Assembly: GCF_945873075.1 (NCBI RefSeq)
Contig: NZ_CAMCBS010000010.1
Location: 1-64,000 of the forward strand
Length of the DNA: 64,000 nt
Reading direction: 5' to 3'
From: an uncultured Moraxella sp.
GTDB taxonomy: Bacteria > Pseudomonadota > Gammaproteobacteria > Pseudomonadales > Moraxellaceae
Below the pieces are notes generated by a model. That model saw nothing but the letters and a program-made list of their open reading frames with translations, made no database searches and was not told the origin of the DNA. Within the stretch, counting starts at the first letter, position 1. The number at the start of each line of letters is the position of its first letter. Shown here one piece after another: positions 56,262-64,000 of the stretch. Position numbers and translations under genes: made by a program.

Positions 56262-57548
56262 ATGGCACTAATCGTACAAAAATACGGCGGCACTTCGATG
56301 GGTAACATCAGCCGCATTAAAAATGTCGCTCAGCGCGTCAAGCGTTGGCACGACAATGGTCATCAAGTCGTCGTTGTCGTCTCGGCAATGAGTGGCGAAA
56401 CCAACCGACTGATTGGTTTGGCTCGTGAAATTACCACCGAACCAAGTGGCCGTGAATATGATCAAATGGTCTGCACAGGTGAACAGGTTTCGATTTCTCT
56501 ACTATCAATGGCGCTACAGTCAATCGGTGTACAAGCCAAATCAATGACTGGCGGTCAAGTTGCCATTCGCACCGATGAGACACACACCAAAGCCCGTATT
56601 CAAAGTATCGATACTGATGCCATCATGAATGAGCTAAACGCAGGTCGTGTCGTGGTCGTTGCAGGCTTTCAGGGTATCAACGAGCATGGCGATGTCACCA
56701 CACTAGGTCGTGGTGGTTCAGACACTACAGGCGTTGCCCTAGCTGCCGCCCTAAAAGCTGACGAATGTCAAATCTACACTGATGTCGATGGCGTCTATAC
56801 CACTGACCCACGAGTCACATCAAAAGCCAAAAAACTCTCAAAAATCACCTTTGAAGAGATGATTGAGATGGCAAGTCTAGGCTCAAAAGTCCTACAAATC
56901 CGCTCTGTCGAATTTGCAGGCAAATACCATGTGCCACTGCGTGTATTATCAAGCTTTGATGACAATGCAGATGGTGTATATGATGATAACTTTAAACAAA
57001 ATGTAGGCACACTTATCACGATTGATGAAGGAGACGATATGGAACGTGCAGTAATTTCTGGCATTGCATTCAACCGAGACGAAGCAAAAATCGTGGTACG
57101 CGGCGTGCCTGACCGTCCGGGTATCGCATCAGCCATCCTAAGCCCAGTCAGTGCTGCCAATATCGAAATCGATATGATTATCCAAAATGCGTCACAAGAA
57201 GGCTATACTGATTTTAGCTTTACTGTACAGCGTGGCGACTTTGATAAGACTCTAAAAATCCTAAACGAGCGTGTCAAAGACGAAATCGGCGCAACCGAAG
57301 TCTTTGGTGCAAACGATGTGGTCAAAGTCTCAATCGTCGGTGTCGGTATGCGTTCACACGCAGGTGTGGCAAGCAAAATGTTTGACACTCTAGCAAGCAA
57401 CAACATCAACCTACAAATGATCTCAACCAGTGAAATCAAAGTGTCTGTACTTATCCAAGAACAGCACCTCGAAAAAGCGGTCAAAGAGCTACACACCGCC
57501 TTTGGTCTGGATCGTGAAGACGGCGAAAGTAAAGTAGCTGGTCTATAA
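56262..57548 (+). CDS. lysC: Aspartate kinase (alpha subunit; internal beta start)
   Basis: Phosphorylates aspartate, the first step to lysine, threonine, methionine and diaminopimelate. The protein is 428 residues. The kinase domain has VQKYGGTSMGNISRI (residues 4-18), VVSAMSGETNRL, the catalytic-site RGGSDTTGVALAAAL near 150, and YTDVDGVYTTDPR. Two ACT domains for allosteric feedback begin at about 265 (VVRGVPDRPGIASAIL) and 345 (VSIVGVGMRSHAGVA). An in-frame start at 57039 could make a separate beta subunit. asd, the next step, is 5 kb downstream in another unit. Confidence 0.97.
   Translation: MALIVQKYGGTSMGNISRIKNVAQRVKRWHDNGHQVVVVVSAMSGETNRLIGLAREITTEPSGREYDQMVCTGEQVSISLLSMALQSIGVQAKSMTGGQVAIRTDETHTKARIQSIDTDAIMNELNAGRVVVVAGFQGINEHGDVTTLGRGGSDTTGVALAAALKADECQIYTDVDGVYTTDPRVTSKAKKLSKITFEEMIEMASLGSKVLQIRSVEFAGKYHVPLRVLSSFDDNADGVYDDNFKQNVGTLITIDEGDDMERAVISGIAFNRDEAKIVVRGVPDRPGIASAILSPVSAANIEIDMIIQNASQEGYTDFSFTVQRGDFDKTLKILNERVKDEIGATEVFGANDVVKVSIVGVGMRSHAGVASKMFDTLASNNINLQMISTSEIKVSVLIQEQHLEKAVKELHTAFGLDREDGESKVAGL
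57027..57041 (+). promoter_or_regulatory. Internal ribosome binding site and start for lysC beta subunit
   Basis: GAAGGAG (57027-57033) lies 5 bases before an in-frame ATG (57039-57041). The 169-residue product from there begins MERAVISGIAFNRDEAKI. It corresponds to the beta-subunit start (MEEA...TGVATDKSEAK) known in Corynebacterium and Bacillus lysC. Confidence 0.7.
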
Positions 57549-57636
57549 GTAGCCATCAATGTAACTGTTGATTGAGTTTTTCAAAGATTTCGTTAAACAA
57601 AATACAACGAAATCGGCAGAAAAATTACTGACAATG

Positions 57637-57674
57637 TGCCTAATGCAGATTATAATATCTCATTAGGCATTTTT
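57637..57674 (+). terminator. Intrinsic terminator after lysC
   Basis: Perfect 9-bp stem TGCCTAATG / CATTAGGCA with a 15-base loop and TTTTT. The loop contains TATAAT, possibly a -10 for csrA. Confidence 0.8.
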
Positions 57675-57778
57675 GTGGGCAAAATTTAGACAGTCCATTC
57701 ACCAATCAACTTGATTGATAAAACGGATATCATGGCTAACAATAACGATTGAGTTGATGAGTTTTTAAGGAGTTTATC

Positions 57779-58030
57779 ATGCTAATCCTAACCCGCCGTG
57801 TCGGCGAAACCCTAATGATTGGCGACGAAGTCAGCGTCACCGTGCTTGGCGTCAAAGGCAACCAAGTTCGCCTAGGTGTCAATGCCCCAAAAGACATCGC
57901 CGTACACCGTGAAGAAATCTACCAACGCATTCAGCACGAACGCTCAATGCAAATGCACATGAGCCACTTAGAACAAGGCGGTAACTTTGCACCACCATCG
58001 TTTGATGATGACGACTACTTTAACCGCTAA
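57779..58030 (+). CDS. csrA: Carbon storage regulator CsrA (RsmA)
   Basis: Small RNA-binding dimer that blocks or stabilises target messages at GGA motifs. The protein is 83 residues: the conserved core [16 protein letters not shown]...[28 protein letters not shown] is complete, including the RNA-binding Leu4/Arg6 and Arg44 equivalents. The C-terminal tail (about 56-83: Met/His-rich, then DDDDYFNR) is longer than the 61-residue E. coli form, as in other Moraxellaceae (recalled). AAGGAG precedes the ATG. The next gene starts 10 bases after. Confidence 0.96.
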   Translation: MLILTRRVGETLMIGDEVSVTVLGVKGNQVRLGVNAPKDIAVHREEIYQRIQHERSMQMHMSHLEQGGNFAPPSFDDDDYFNR

Positions 58031-58040
58031 TGGGTGATGT

Positions 58041-58388
58041 ATGAGCACAACAGACATTTCTCGCCTACTAGCAGGCATCGCCAATCAAAGCCTAAAATTC
58101 GCTGATGTGATTGCTTTTATCGAAGCCAATTATCACTACACGCCAGTTGAATTTAGCAATGGCGAAGTGGTCAATCCAGCAGGCACAAACGAAGGCAGTG
58201 CCAAAGTATTTAGCCTAGCTAAGCTACACGGTCTGAATCAAATCGACACCCTATCGCTATTTGCTGAGCATTATCAATCAGTGCTCGCCACGCCAGATGG
58301 CGATGACCATGCCAATATCCGCAACTTTATGCACTATGGCTGGCACGGTTTTGGCATGCCGACACTGGCACTAAAGTCAAAAGCTTAA
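58041..58388 (+). CDS. HopJ-family protein
   Basis: A 115-residue protein of the HopJ (type III effector HopPmaJ-like) family. YTPVEFSNGEVVNPAGTNEGSAKVFSLAKLHGLNQ and the C-terminal DDHANIRNFMHYGWHGFGMPTLAL match the family signature. Despite the name, homologues are widespread in free-living gammaproteobacteria lacking type III secretion, and none is seen here, so an effector role is unlikely; the function is unknown. Starts 10 bases after csrA and is likely cotranscribed. Confidence 0.88.
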   Translation: MSTTDISRLLAGIANQSLKFADVIAFIEANYHYTPVEFSNGEVVNPAGTNEGSAKVFSLAKLHGLNQIDTLSLFAEHYQSVLATPDGDDHANIRNFMHYGWHGFGMPTLALKSKA

Positions 58389-58429
58389 TTTGATTTATCC
58401 GCCCGAATACTTGAAAGTAGCCAAAACAC

Positions 58430-58458
58430 TTGTCAAGTGATTTTATTTCGTGTATAAT
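58430..58458 (+). promoter_or_regulatory. rpmB-rpmG promoter
   Basis: TTGTCA (58430-58435, 5/6) and TATAAT (58453-58458, 6/6) with a 17-base spacer. It predicts a leader of about 180 nt before rpmB. Confidence 0.85.
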
Positions 58459-58464
58459 TCGGGC

Positions 58465-58646
58465 TTTAATTTTTTCTGCTACTTCTTGATTGTCGTCGCC
58501 TTTAACGGTAAGCAAAGAGTGGCCTAACCATAAAAAGTCACACTTTATTTGTGCCGTGTCCATACCACAAATAAATAAGCACCAAAGCTGTGACTGGCAC
58601 ACCTGATACCGCTCAATATCCGTGCCGCTAAGATTAGGAGTTCACC
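58465..58646 (+). promoter_or_regulatory. Structured rpmB leader RNA (candidate autoregulatory element)
   Basis: The outer stem is AGTCACA (58536-58542) with TGTGACT (58589-58595). The inner stem is TTTATTTGTG (58544-58553) with CACAAATAAA (58566-58575). All pairs are perfect: 7 and 10 bp. No T tract follows, so control would be at translation. No Rfam family is recognised. Confidence 0.6.
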
Positions 58647-58883
58647 ATGTCTCGAGTCTGTCAAGTGACTGGAAAACGCCCACAAGTGGGTAACAATGTA
58701 TCACACGCGAACAACAAAACTCGCCGTCGTTTCCTTCCAAACCTACACAACCATCGTTTTTGGGTAGAGTCTGAGAACCGTTTTGTTCGTCTACGCGTTT
58801 CATCTAAAGGTATGCGTATCATTGATAAGCATGGCATCGACAAAGTGCTTGCTGACCTACGCGCCCAAGGTCAAAAAATCTAA
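58647..58883 (+). CDS. rpmB: 50S ribosomal protein L28
   Basis: A 78-residue L28: [33 protein letters not shown] at the start, then [28 protein letters not shown]. Leading part of the rpmB-rpmG operon common in proteobacteria. TTAGGAG lies 6 bases before the ATG. Confidence 0.98.
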   Translation: MSRVCQVTGKRPQVGNNVSHANNKTRRRFLPNLHNHRFWVESENRFVRLRVSSKGMRIIDKHGIDKVLADLRAQGQKI

Positions 58884-58919
58884 TTTGACCCCACATACCA
58901 TTAGTTAAAGGATACGATC

Positions 58920-59075
58920 ATGAGAGATAAAATTAAACTAGTTTCTACTGCTGGTACTGGTTATTTCTACACTACCACCAAGAACAAGCGTACCATGCCT
59001 GGCAAAATGGAAATCAAAAAATTTGATCCAAAAGTTCGCCAACACGTTCTATTCAAAGAAGCAAAAATCAAATAA
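58920..59075 (+). CDS. rpmG: 50S ribosomal protein L33
   Basis: A 51-residue L33 ([20 protein letters not shown], then [17 protein letters not shown] ending FKEAKIK). No zinc-binding Cys motif, so this is the zinc-independent type. AAAGGA lies 7 bases before the ATG, 36 bases after rpmB; same operon. Confidence 0.97.
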   Translation: MRDKIKLVSTAGTGYFYTTTKNKRTMPGKMEIKKFDPKVRQHVLFKEAKIK

Positions 59076-59093
59076 TTTGCTACTTGAACGCAC

Positions 59094-59127
59094 AATGCCC
59101 GTTGAGATTTCAATGGGCATTTTTTTG
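59094..59127 (+). terminator. Intrinsic terminator after rpmG
   Basis: 12-bp stem AATGCCCGTTGA / TCAATGGGCATT (one G-T pair) ending in seven further T. Confidence 0.92.
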
Positions 59128-59234
59128 TATCATTGGTAGCTATTTACCTGAACACTTGGCAACATTTTTAGTAAAAATTAATTAAAATCAAATAGTTGCC
59201 TAATATGCCCCTTGACATTATTCAGGCTAGGCAC

Positions 59235-59262
59235 TTGAAAAATTCGCTCATTTTGCTATAAT
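59235..59262 (+). promoter_or_regulatory. Promoter of 6S RNA
   Basis: TTGAAA (59235-59240) and TATAAT (59257-59262) with a 16-base spacer; the predicted start is near 59269. Confidence 0.75.
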
Positions 59263-59268
59263 AAGCAG

Positions 59269-59450
59269 ACTGAAGTACTCGCCAGTGAAGCGTATTCCTG
59301 AGCCGATAATCTTATTTTAGGATTTGGGTTCAATGTTTCTGTTGTGCAGGCCTGCATCCTTGTGATGAATCAGGAAGCCGTAATGAGCATTACTCTTATC
59401 CGCCTTGAACTTCACGGTTCATGGTCACCCCTTTGCAGCGGTACTTTGGT
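59269..59450 (+). ncRNA. ssrS: 6S RNA
   Basis: Global regulator that mimics an open promoter and binds sigma-70 RNA polymerase in stationary phase. About 180 nt, the usual size. The 5' GAAGTAC pairs with the 3' GTACTT, and CCTGAGCCGATAAT near 59297 matches the start of the E. coli RNA (CCUGAGCCGAUAUU). CCGCCTTGAAC near 59400, GGTTCATGG and GCAGCGGTACTT near 59436 match its 3' half. A T-rich run (59448-59455) follows. It ends about 130 bases before tRNA-Asn. Boundaries are approximate. Confidence 0.88.
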
Positions 59451-59516
59451 TTTTTATGTGTATTGCTTTTTGGCTATAAATTTTTGATGATTTTCAAAAA
59501 AATTTTGCAAAAAGTA

Positions 59517-59544
59517 TTGACAGGTCAAAATAACCTGCTATAAT
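59517..59544 (+). promoter_or_regulatory. Promoter of tRNA-Asn
   Basis: Perfect TTGACA (59517-59522) and TATAAT (59539-59544) with a 16-base spacer, followed by GCGCACC-type discriminator sequence. Confidence 0.9.
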
Positions 59545-59582
59545 ACGCACCATCTTAAGCAAACAGCGAAAGATACCGACAT

Positions 59583-59658
59583 TCCCCAATAGCTCAGTCG
59601 GTAGAGCATCGGACTGTTAATCCGTGTGTCCCTGGTTCGAGCCCAGGTTGGGGAGCCA
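59583..59658 (+). tRNA. tRNA-Asn (GTT)
   Basis: A 76-nt cloverleaf: acceptor TCCCCAA / TTGGGGA, D-arm with AGCTCAGTCGGTAGAGC, anticodon loop CTGTTAA (GTT), T-arm with GGTTCGAGCCC, and encoded GCCA at the 3' end. Confidence 0.97.
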
Positions 59659-59666
59659 TATTCAAG

Positions 59667-59696
59667 AAAGCCTTTCTTATGTAGAAAGGCTTTTTT
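59667..59696 (+). terminator. Intrinsic terminator after tRNA-Asn
   Basis: Perfect 11-bp stem AAAGCCTTTCT / AGAAAGGCTTT with a 5-base loop and six T in all. Confidence 0.93.
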
Positions 59697-59915
59697 ATTT
59701 GTCTTTTTTACACCACCCCACTTCCTTCTCTTGTTATTTGATATCACATATCAAAATATCCATCATTTAATGTTATAGATTTGCAAATTATGTATAATTA
59801 TATTATACTATTTCTATAAAGCAAACGGATCCGTCTTAATGAATAGCTTCATGATGTAGTTGTTTGGCAAAGCTTGACCAATCAGATACATCACACAATC
59901 AAGAGGATGAAGATT

Positions 59916-60350
59916 ATGTCGCTATCCACCAGTCTAAAAGAACGCACTTTCGGTATTGTCGCTTTGATTATTGTGGCGCTTGCAGCTACCTACTGCATTT
60001 CACAGCTGACCATTTCGGTCGGCGGTGGTGTCAGCATGAAAATGGCGACAGACGGACAATACTATCTGTATCATGACGGCGAATATGTCGCCAACACTCA
60101 AGGATTTCACGGTCATGATGACCATCTACTCGCCTATAACAGCCTAGTCTATGGTACGACAGGCGCAGGTACGCAGACAGCATATGTTGCCATCGATGCT
60201 TGTACGGGCAATAGCTTCATCACGGATAATGATGGTGATTTTGCAAGTCATTTAGATAGCTTACAAGTCCCTGCAAGCGATCGTGATTTTGCCAATGGTA
60301 AAGACGCCAAAGCACTAAAATCAGATGGCTTTGGTATCGAATGTGCCTAA
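59916..60350 (+). CDS. Hypothetical single-TM membrane protein
   Basis: No recognised family. From the ATG at 59916 it encodes 144 residues: a cytoplasmic start (MSLSTSLKERTFG), one transmembrane helix (about 11-32), and a likely periplasmic domain rich in Gly, Asp, His and Tyr (DGQYYLYHDGEYVAN, HGHDDHLLAYN). Two Cys (one in DACTGNS, one at the penultimate position) could form a disulfide. Base composition is like the neighbours. The upstream ATG at 59907 is an in-frame alternative. Confidence 0.75.
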   Translation: MSLSTSLKERTFGIVALIIVALAATYCISQLTISVGGGVSMKMATDGQYYLYHDGEYVANTQGFHGHDDHLLAYNSLVYGTTGAGTQTAYVAIDACTGNSFITDNDGDFASHLDSLQVPASDRDFANGKDAKALKSDGFGIECA

Positions 60351-60407
60351 GACTTAAGCTTAAGCTTTAGATTTAACGACAGTTGCGCAGTTAGTGATTG
60401 TTGATAA

Positions 60408-60444
60408 CAAAGAACCGGTATATCATGGATATGCCGTTTCTTTG
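60408..60444 (+). terminator. Long hairpin with U-rich tail after the hypothetical gene
   Basis: 17-base arms (60408-60424 and 60428-60444) with two mismatches and a 3-base loop, followed by TTTTAA. It looks like the terminator of the preceding gene. It also places any ATG at 60425 in its loop, arguing for a later start of the permease gene. Confidence 0.7.
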
Positions 60445-60466
60445 TTTTAATGATGATGGATGTGAC

Positions 60467-61915
60467 ATGGTTGTCTTGATATTACCCATTTTAATCAGTT
60501 TGTTCACCATGCTAGTGCTACGCAAAAGTAGTACGACCGCTGGCATCATTGGCGTGCTATCTACTGCCATATTAGCACTATGGCATGACGGCTTAACAAT
60601 GAATACCACTATTATGACTCAATCACTGATTAATACGACGATTTTATCCCTGACGGCGTTTTGTGTGATTTTGCCCGGTCTGGCACTTGGCACGCTGCTT
60701 GACCGCTATCAGTACAATTCGAACATTCGTCACTTCTTGACAAACCTACCCATCAAGACGCACCACAAGGTACTGCTATTATTATTCGGACTGTTACCTG
60801 CGGTGGAATCTATCACAGGCTTTGGCATTTCGCTAATTTTGGCAATTCCTATTTTGCTTTCATTATTTCGTGCTGATGTTGCTGGTCGATTATCCATGCT
60901 TAGCATGAATACCATCTCATGGGGCACACTTGGATTATCGACACTTGTTGGCGCGAAGATTGCTGGCATAGATAGCGCAGTCTTGGGGATGACTACCGCT
61001 TATTTTATGCCGTTGATGTTATTGCTGTTTTGTTTGGTTGCACTTCGATTGCTTGGTCATGGATTACAGCTACAAGATATTATATTTGCCATTTTATTAA
61101 TTTCATTATTTAGCATATCACTATATACCGCCAATCGCTTTGGCTTGGTGGAGTTAGCAGGGGTGATTGCAGGGCTTGTTAATTTCTTGGTATTTGCTGC
61201 TTATTTGTTATATCGTGCCAAACAAAATCCAATGCACAGTTTTATGAACTTTTTGGCAGTAATGACACCTTATCTGCTTGTGGTTGCTTTTGTCATCAGC
61301 ATCAAAGCGTTGGCGAATCATTATCCTATACTGCTTGATATAAGCACCCTGCATGGTTATGGTGTGAATTTTGTCTTTTTTGCAAGTCCCTGCCTTGCCA
61401 TCTTGATGACCATTGCGGTGATTGCCGTTCGCCATCAACATCATCGTGTGCAATTTCCCCTTGTCAAAGCACTCAAAGCTTGTGCTACTTTGTTTATTTT
61501 TATCCTACTTGCACAGCTGATGAATTTTGCAGGGTTTATCACACAGCTGATGGCAATGCTTGATGACATGGACAATATTTGGTTATTTATGCTGATGATG
61601 CCACTGTTTGCGATGCTGAGCGGTTTTGTAACAGGTTCGAACTTGGGTGGTAATGCACTGCTGATGGATATCAGTAGCAAGCTTGGTGATAGTCTTGGTC
61701 ACGGTGTATTATTTTCTGCCATCCAAAATGCTGGTGCAGGCTTTGCGGTATTTGCATCCATGCCTATGATTATTCTTATCTGCACCATCGCCACCCAAAA
61801 CAAACACGATGGCACATTGGACGAAAAAGCCCTACTCGCCTTTGGGCTAAAGCTACTTATCGGCGTGTATCTGATGATGGTGCTGACGCTTGTTGTGCTG
61901 ATACGCTTTGCGTAG
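60467..61915 (+). CDS. LctP-family (L-lactate permease-like) transporter
   Basis: Inner-membrane transporter with about 12 or more hydrophobic helices; 482 residues from the ATG at 60467. Diagnostic segments are LFGLLPAVESITGFGISLIL near 108-127, MNTISWGTLGLSTLVGAKIAG near 146-166, and the C-terminal SGFVTGSNLGGNALLM with FSAIQNAGAGFAVFAS. They match the lactate/glycolate permease family. The ATGs at 60398 and 60425 fall in or before a terminator-like hairpin, so 60467 is preferred. No lactate dehydrogenase gene is adjacent, so the substrate is inferred only as a small monocarboxylate. Confidence 0.85.
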   Translation: MVVLILPILISLFTMLVLRKSSTTAGIIGVLSTAILALWHDGLTMNTTIMTQSLINTTILSLTAFCVILPGLALGTLLDRYQYNSNIRHFLTNLPIKTHHKVLLLLFGLLPAVESITGFGISLILAIPILLSLFRADVAGRLSMLSMNTISWGTLGLSTLVGAKIAGIDSAVLGMTTAYFMPLMLLLFCLVALRLLGHGLQLQDIIFAILLISLFSISLYTANRFGLVELAGVIAGLVNFLVFAAYLLYRAKQNPMHSFMNFLAVMTPYLLVVAFVISIKALANHYPILLDISTLHGYGVNFVFFASPCLAILMTIAVIAVRHQHHRVQFPLVKALKACATLFIFILLAQLMNFAGFITQLMAMLDDMDNIWLFMLMMPLFAMLSGFVTGSNLGGNALLMDISSKLGDSLGHGVLFSAIQNAGAGFAVFASMPMIILICTIATQNKHDGTLDEKALLAFGLKLLIGVYLMMVLTLVVLIRFA

Positions 61916-62079
61916 CCAATATCAAACCACAAGTTTTAACCAACCCAAAAAATTAGTGTACAAAAGTTCATAAAAACACTTGATTTTTTGGTCATAACAA
62001 GGCATAGTTATCTATTCATTCTCGCCCAATCGTGATGGTCTTGATTGGGTTATTTCACCAAGCAAAAGGTAGTTTTAAC

Positions 62080-63210
62080 ATGGCAGAAAAAATGGTAGTT
62101 GGTCTGGTTGGCTGGCGCGGTATGGTTGGTTCTGTACTGATGGCTCGTATGGTTGAAGAAGGGGACTTTGCACACATTACCCCAGTATTCTTCTCAACGA
62201 GTAACGCTGGTGGCAAAGCCCCTGATTTTGGCGTGGATGCAGGCACTCTAAAAGATGCCAACGACATCACCGAGCTTGCCAAATGCGACACCATTATCAC
62301 CTGTCAAGGCGGTGACTACACCAAAGCGGTACACGGCAAACTGCGTGATAGCGGCTGGAATGGCTACTGGATTGATGCTGCAAGCTCACTGCGTATGGAC
62401 GATGACGCCATCATCATCCTAGACCCTGTCAATCGTGATGTGATTGATGCCGCCCTAGCCAATGGCAAAAAAGACTTTATCGGTGGTAACTGCACCGTCA
62501 GCCTAATGCTGATGGCAATCGGTGAGCTATTCCGCCGTGGTTGGGTAGAATGGGTATCAGCGATGACTTATCAAGCCGCATCAGGCGCTGGCGCAAACAA
62601 TATGCGTGAGCTAATCAGCGGTATGGGCGTACTGCGTGATTCGGTCGCTGACAAGCTTGCTGACCCTGCTTCTGCCATCCTTGAGATTGACAAGACCATC
62701 GCTGATACACAGCGTAGCGACAGCTTCCCAAAACAGCACTTCGGCGCAGTATTGGCAGGCAGTCTGATTCCTTATATCGACAGTCAGCTTGAAAATGGTC
62801 AATCTCGTGAAGAGTGGAAAGGTCAAGCCGAAACCAATAAAATCCTTGGCAAATCAGGCGACGAACTCATCAATATCGATGGTATCTGCGTGCGTATCGG
62901 TGCGATGCGTTGCCACAGCCAAGCTCTGACCATCAAGCTTACCCAAGACATCCCGCTAGAGCAAATCGAAGCGGCACTGCGTGAAAGCGACAACCCTTGG
63001 CTGGATGTCGTCGAAAATGACAAACCTGCAAGCATGGAGCGTCTAACGCCTGTGGCAGTAACAGGTACGCTAAATGTTGCCGTTGGTCGTCTGCGTAAGA
63101 TGAACATGGGCGGTGAGTACCTGACTGCCTTTACCGTCGGTGACCAACTACTGTGGGGTGCTGCTGAGCCACTACGCCGTATGCTTGCCATCGTACAAGG
63201 TCGTATCTAA
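62080..63210 (+). CDS. asd: Aspartate-semialdehyde dehydrogenase
   Basis: NADPH-dependent reduction of aspartyl phosphate to the semialdehyde, shared by lysine, threonine, methionine and cell-wall diaminopimelate synthesis. The protein is 376 residues from the ATG at 62080, aligning with gammaproteobacterial Asd. [18 protein letters not shown] at 6-23, the catalytic Cys in [15 protein letters not shown] near 137, [16 protein letters not shown] near 170 and the His in [11 protein letters not shown] near 286 are all present. The longer frame from 62032 starts before the AAAAGG site and is rejected. Confidence 0.97.
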   Translation: MAEKMVVGLVGWRGMVGSVLMARMVEEGDFAHITPVFFSTSNAGGKAPDFGVDAGTLKDANDITELAKCDTIITCQGGDYTKAVHGKLRDSGWNGYWIDAASSLRMDDDAIIILDPVNRDVIDAALANGKKDFIGGNCTVSLMLMAIGELFRRGWVEWVSAMTYQAASGAGANNMRELISGMGVLRDSVADKLADPASAILEIDKTIADTQRSDSFPKQHFGAVLAGSLIPYIDSQLENGQSREEWKGQAETNKILGKSGDELINIDGICVRIGAMRCHSQALTIKLTQDIPLEQIEAALRESDNPWLDVVENDKPASMERLTPVAVTGTLNVAVGRLRKMNMGGEYLTAFTVGDQLLWGAAEPLRRMLAIVQGRI

Positions 63211-63251
63211 ACCCTGATTGAGCGTTTTACCGCTATTTTGGCGTGTGCAAG

Positions 63252-63290
63252 AACCATTTATGTCCTAATCGTGGCATAAATGGTTTTTTT
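63252..63290 (+). terminator. Intrinsic terminator after asd
   Basis: Perfect 11-bp stem AACCATTTATG / CATAAATGGTT with a 12-base loop, followed by five further T. Confidence 0.92.
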
Positions 63291-63403
63291 ATTTAGCCAA
63301 GACACACCTTGTGGTGGGCGTGGCGGCTTTACCGATGATTTGATGTGCTTTTTTGGTGGCTTTGCTTTATAATACGCCTAAGCTTTTTTGAGTGATGATT
63401 CTT

Positions 63404-64000
63404 ATGACCACACCCATTCATCTGATTTATGCAGGCGGTACTTTTGGCAGTCATGGTGCGCCGTTATCACCCCTGCCTGCCGATGTGTTTTTGCCGATTT
63501 TGACCGAGCGTTTAGCTGAGCAAAATTATCACATTTGTGTACTTGATAATGATGTCATCAAAGATTCCAGCACCTTGACACCGACAGAGTTTGTGCATTT
63601 TTATCGCATTATCCTTGATGCCTATGCTACTGGCGTGCGTCGATTTGTGCTATTGACAGGGACGGATACACTCAGTTTTTTGGCGGCATTTTTGGCACAC
63701 GCTTTGGCGGATTTGCCTGATATTAGCCTTGTGATTACAGGTAGTATGCAGCCATTATTCATCCCCGAACTTGCCGATTATCAGATTAACAAAGACAGTG
63801 ATGCGTGGACAAATCTTAGCGATGCACTTAGCGTAGCATCAAAGCACACGGGTGTCTATGTGCAGTTTTATCATAAGCGCCTAATTGCTCATAATACCCA
63901 AAAAGTCAACAGCCAAATCCATGATGCGTTTGATGGTGTGGTGGCAACTTTTGATAATGCCAATCATCATGCAGTACCAAGCACAGCGATTGAACATAAA
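63404..64000 (+). CDS. L-asparaginase family protein, truncated by window end
   Basis: Hydrolyses asparagine to aspartate and ammonia (family function). The 199 N-terminal residues are present: LIYAGGTFGSHGAPLSPL with the first nucleophile Thr (residue 13), and the second active-site motif VLLTGTDTLSFLAAFLAHAL near 84-103, in which the usual TGTDT is intact. ITGSMQPLF near 113 is also typical. No signal peptide, so the cytoplasmic type I is more likely. TATAAT at 63368-63373 is a good -10. The rest lies beyond the edge. Confidence 0.92.
   Translation, partial: MTTPIHLIYAGGTFGSHGAPLSPLPADVFLPILTERLAEQNYHICVLDNDVIKDSSTLTPTEFVHFYRIILDAYATGVRRFVLLTGTDTLSFLAAFLAHALADLPDISLVITGSMQPLFIPELADYQINKDSDAWTNLSDALSVASKHTGVYVQFYHKRLIAHNTQKVNSQIHDAFDGVVATFDNANHHAVPSTAIEHK

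Noticed and set aside
58041..58388. HopJ-like gene as a type III secreted effector
   Set aside because: No type III secretion genes are present and the family is widespread in bacteria without such systems, so the label is by homology only.

Overview
The window looks like chromosome from a Moraxellaceae gammaproteobacterium, most likely a Moraxella species. This rests on the housekeeping gene set, a giant Hag/UspA-style trimeric autotransporter with a poly-G promoter tract, a frequent CTA leucine codon, and AT-rich intergenic DNA. No phage, insertion sequence, CRISPR array or rRNA operon is visible.

Layout. 1-11788 (minus) is one uninterrupted reading frame of 3,929 codons, open at the left edge. 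It encodes a trimeric autotransporter adhesin whose C-terminal membrane anchor lies outside the window. Its presumed promoter has nine G residues inside the -35/-10 spacer, preceded by about 560 bp of very AT-rich DNA. 12.5-21 kb holds pdxH, a VapD-like gene, glmM, an alpha/beta hydrolase with a CPBP protease, dusA, tatD and an MscS-type channel. 21-27 kb is a methionine-cycle neighbourhood: a BtuB-like TonB receptor, an S-adenosylhomocysteine riboswitch controlling ahcY, a Tat-exported metallo-hydrolase, and metF. 27-34.9 kb has rsmE, folP, hflX, lrgAB, fabI, folE, a DUF1275 protein and a BOF-family lipoprotein. 35-37 kb is a stand-alone HMW1C/NGT-type cytoplasmic N-glycosyltransferase with an extra Lys/Ala/Thr-rich tail. 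37.5-39.8 kb is a Fur-boxed efeO-efeB iron pair without efeU. 39.8-46 kb has a LysR regulator divergent from a pirin, a second pirin, a PH-domain protein and ygiQ. 46-53 kb has grxD, ispF, vapBC, mnmA, purB and several unknown proteins. 53-64 kb has alaS, lysC (with an internal beta-subunit start), csrA, a HopJ-like gene, rpmB-rpmG behind a structured leader, 6S RNA, tRNA-Asn, an LctP-like permease, asd, and the start of an L-asparaginase gene.

How the genes may work together. The glycosyltransferase prefers Asn-X-Ser/Thr in its family, and the adhesin is full of such sequons, so the adhesin is a candidate substrate 23 kb away; this is inference. ahcY (riboswitch-controlled), metF and the BtuB-like receptor fit methionine/SAM recycling. 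lysC and asd make the two adjacent early steps of the aspartate family. folP and folE both serve folate synthesis. EfeO and EfeB fit iron acquisition under Fur.

Limits. All identifications come from reading the sequence and recalling protein families; no database search or structure prediction was run. Start codons were moved from the longest reading frame where the ribosome binding site or family alignment favoured it.
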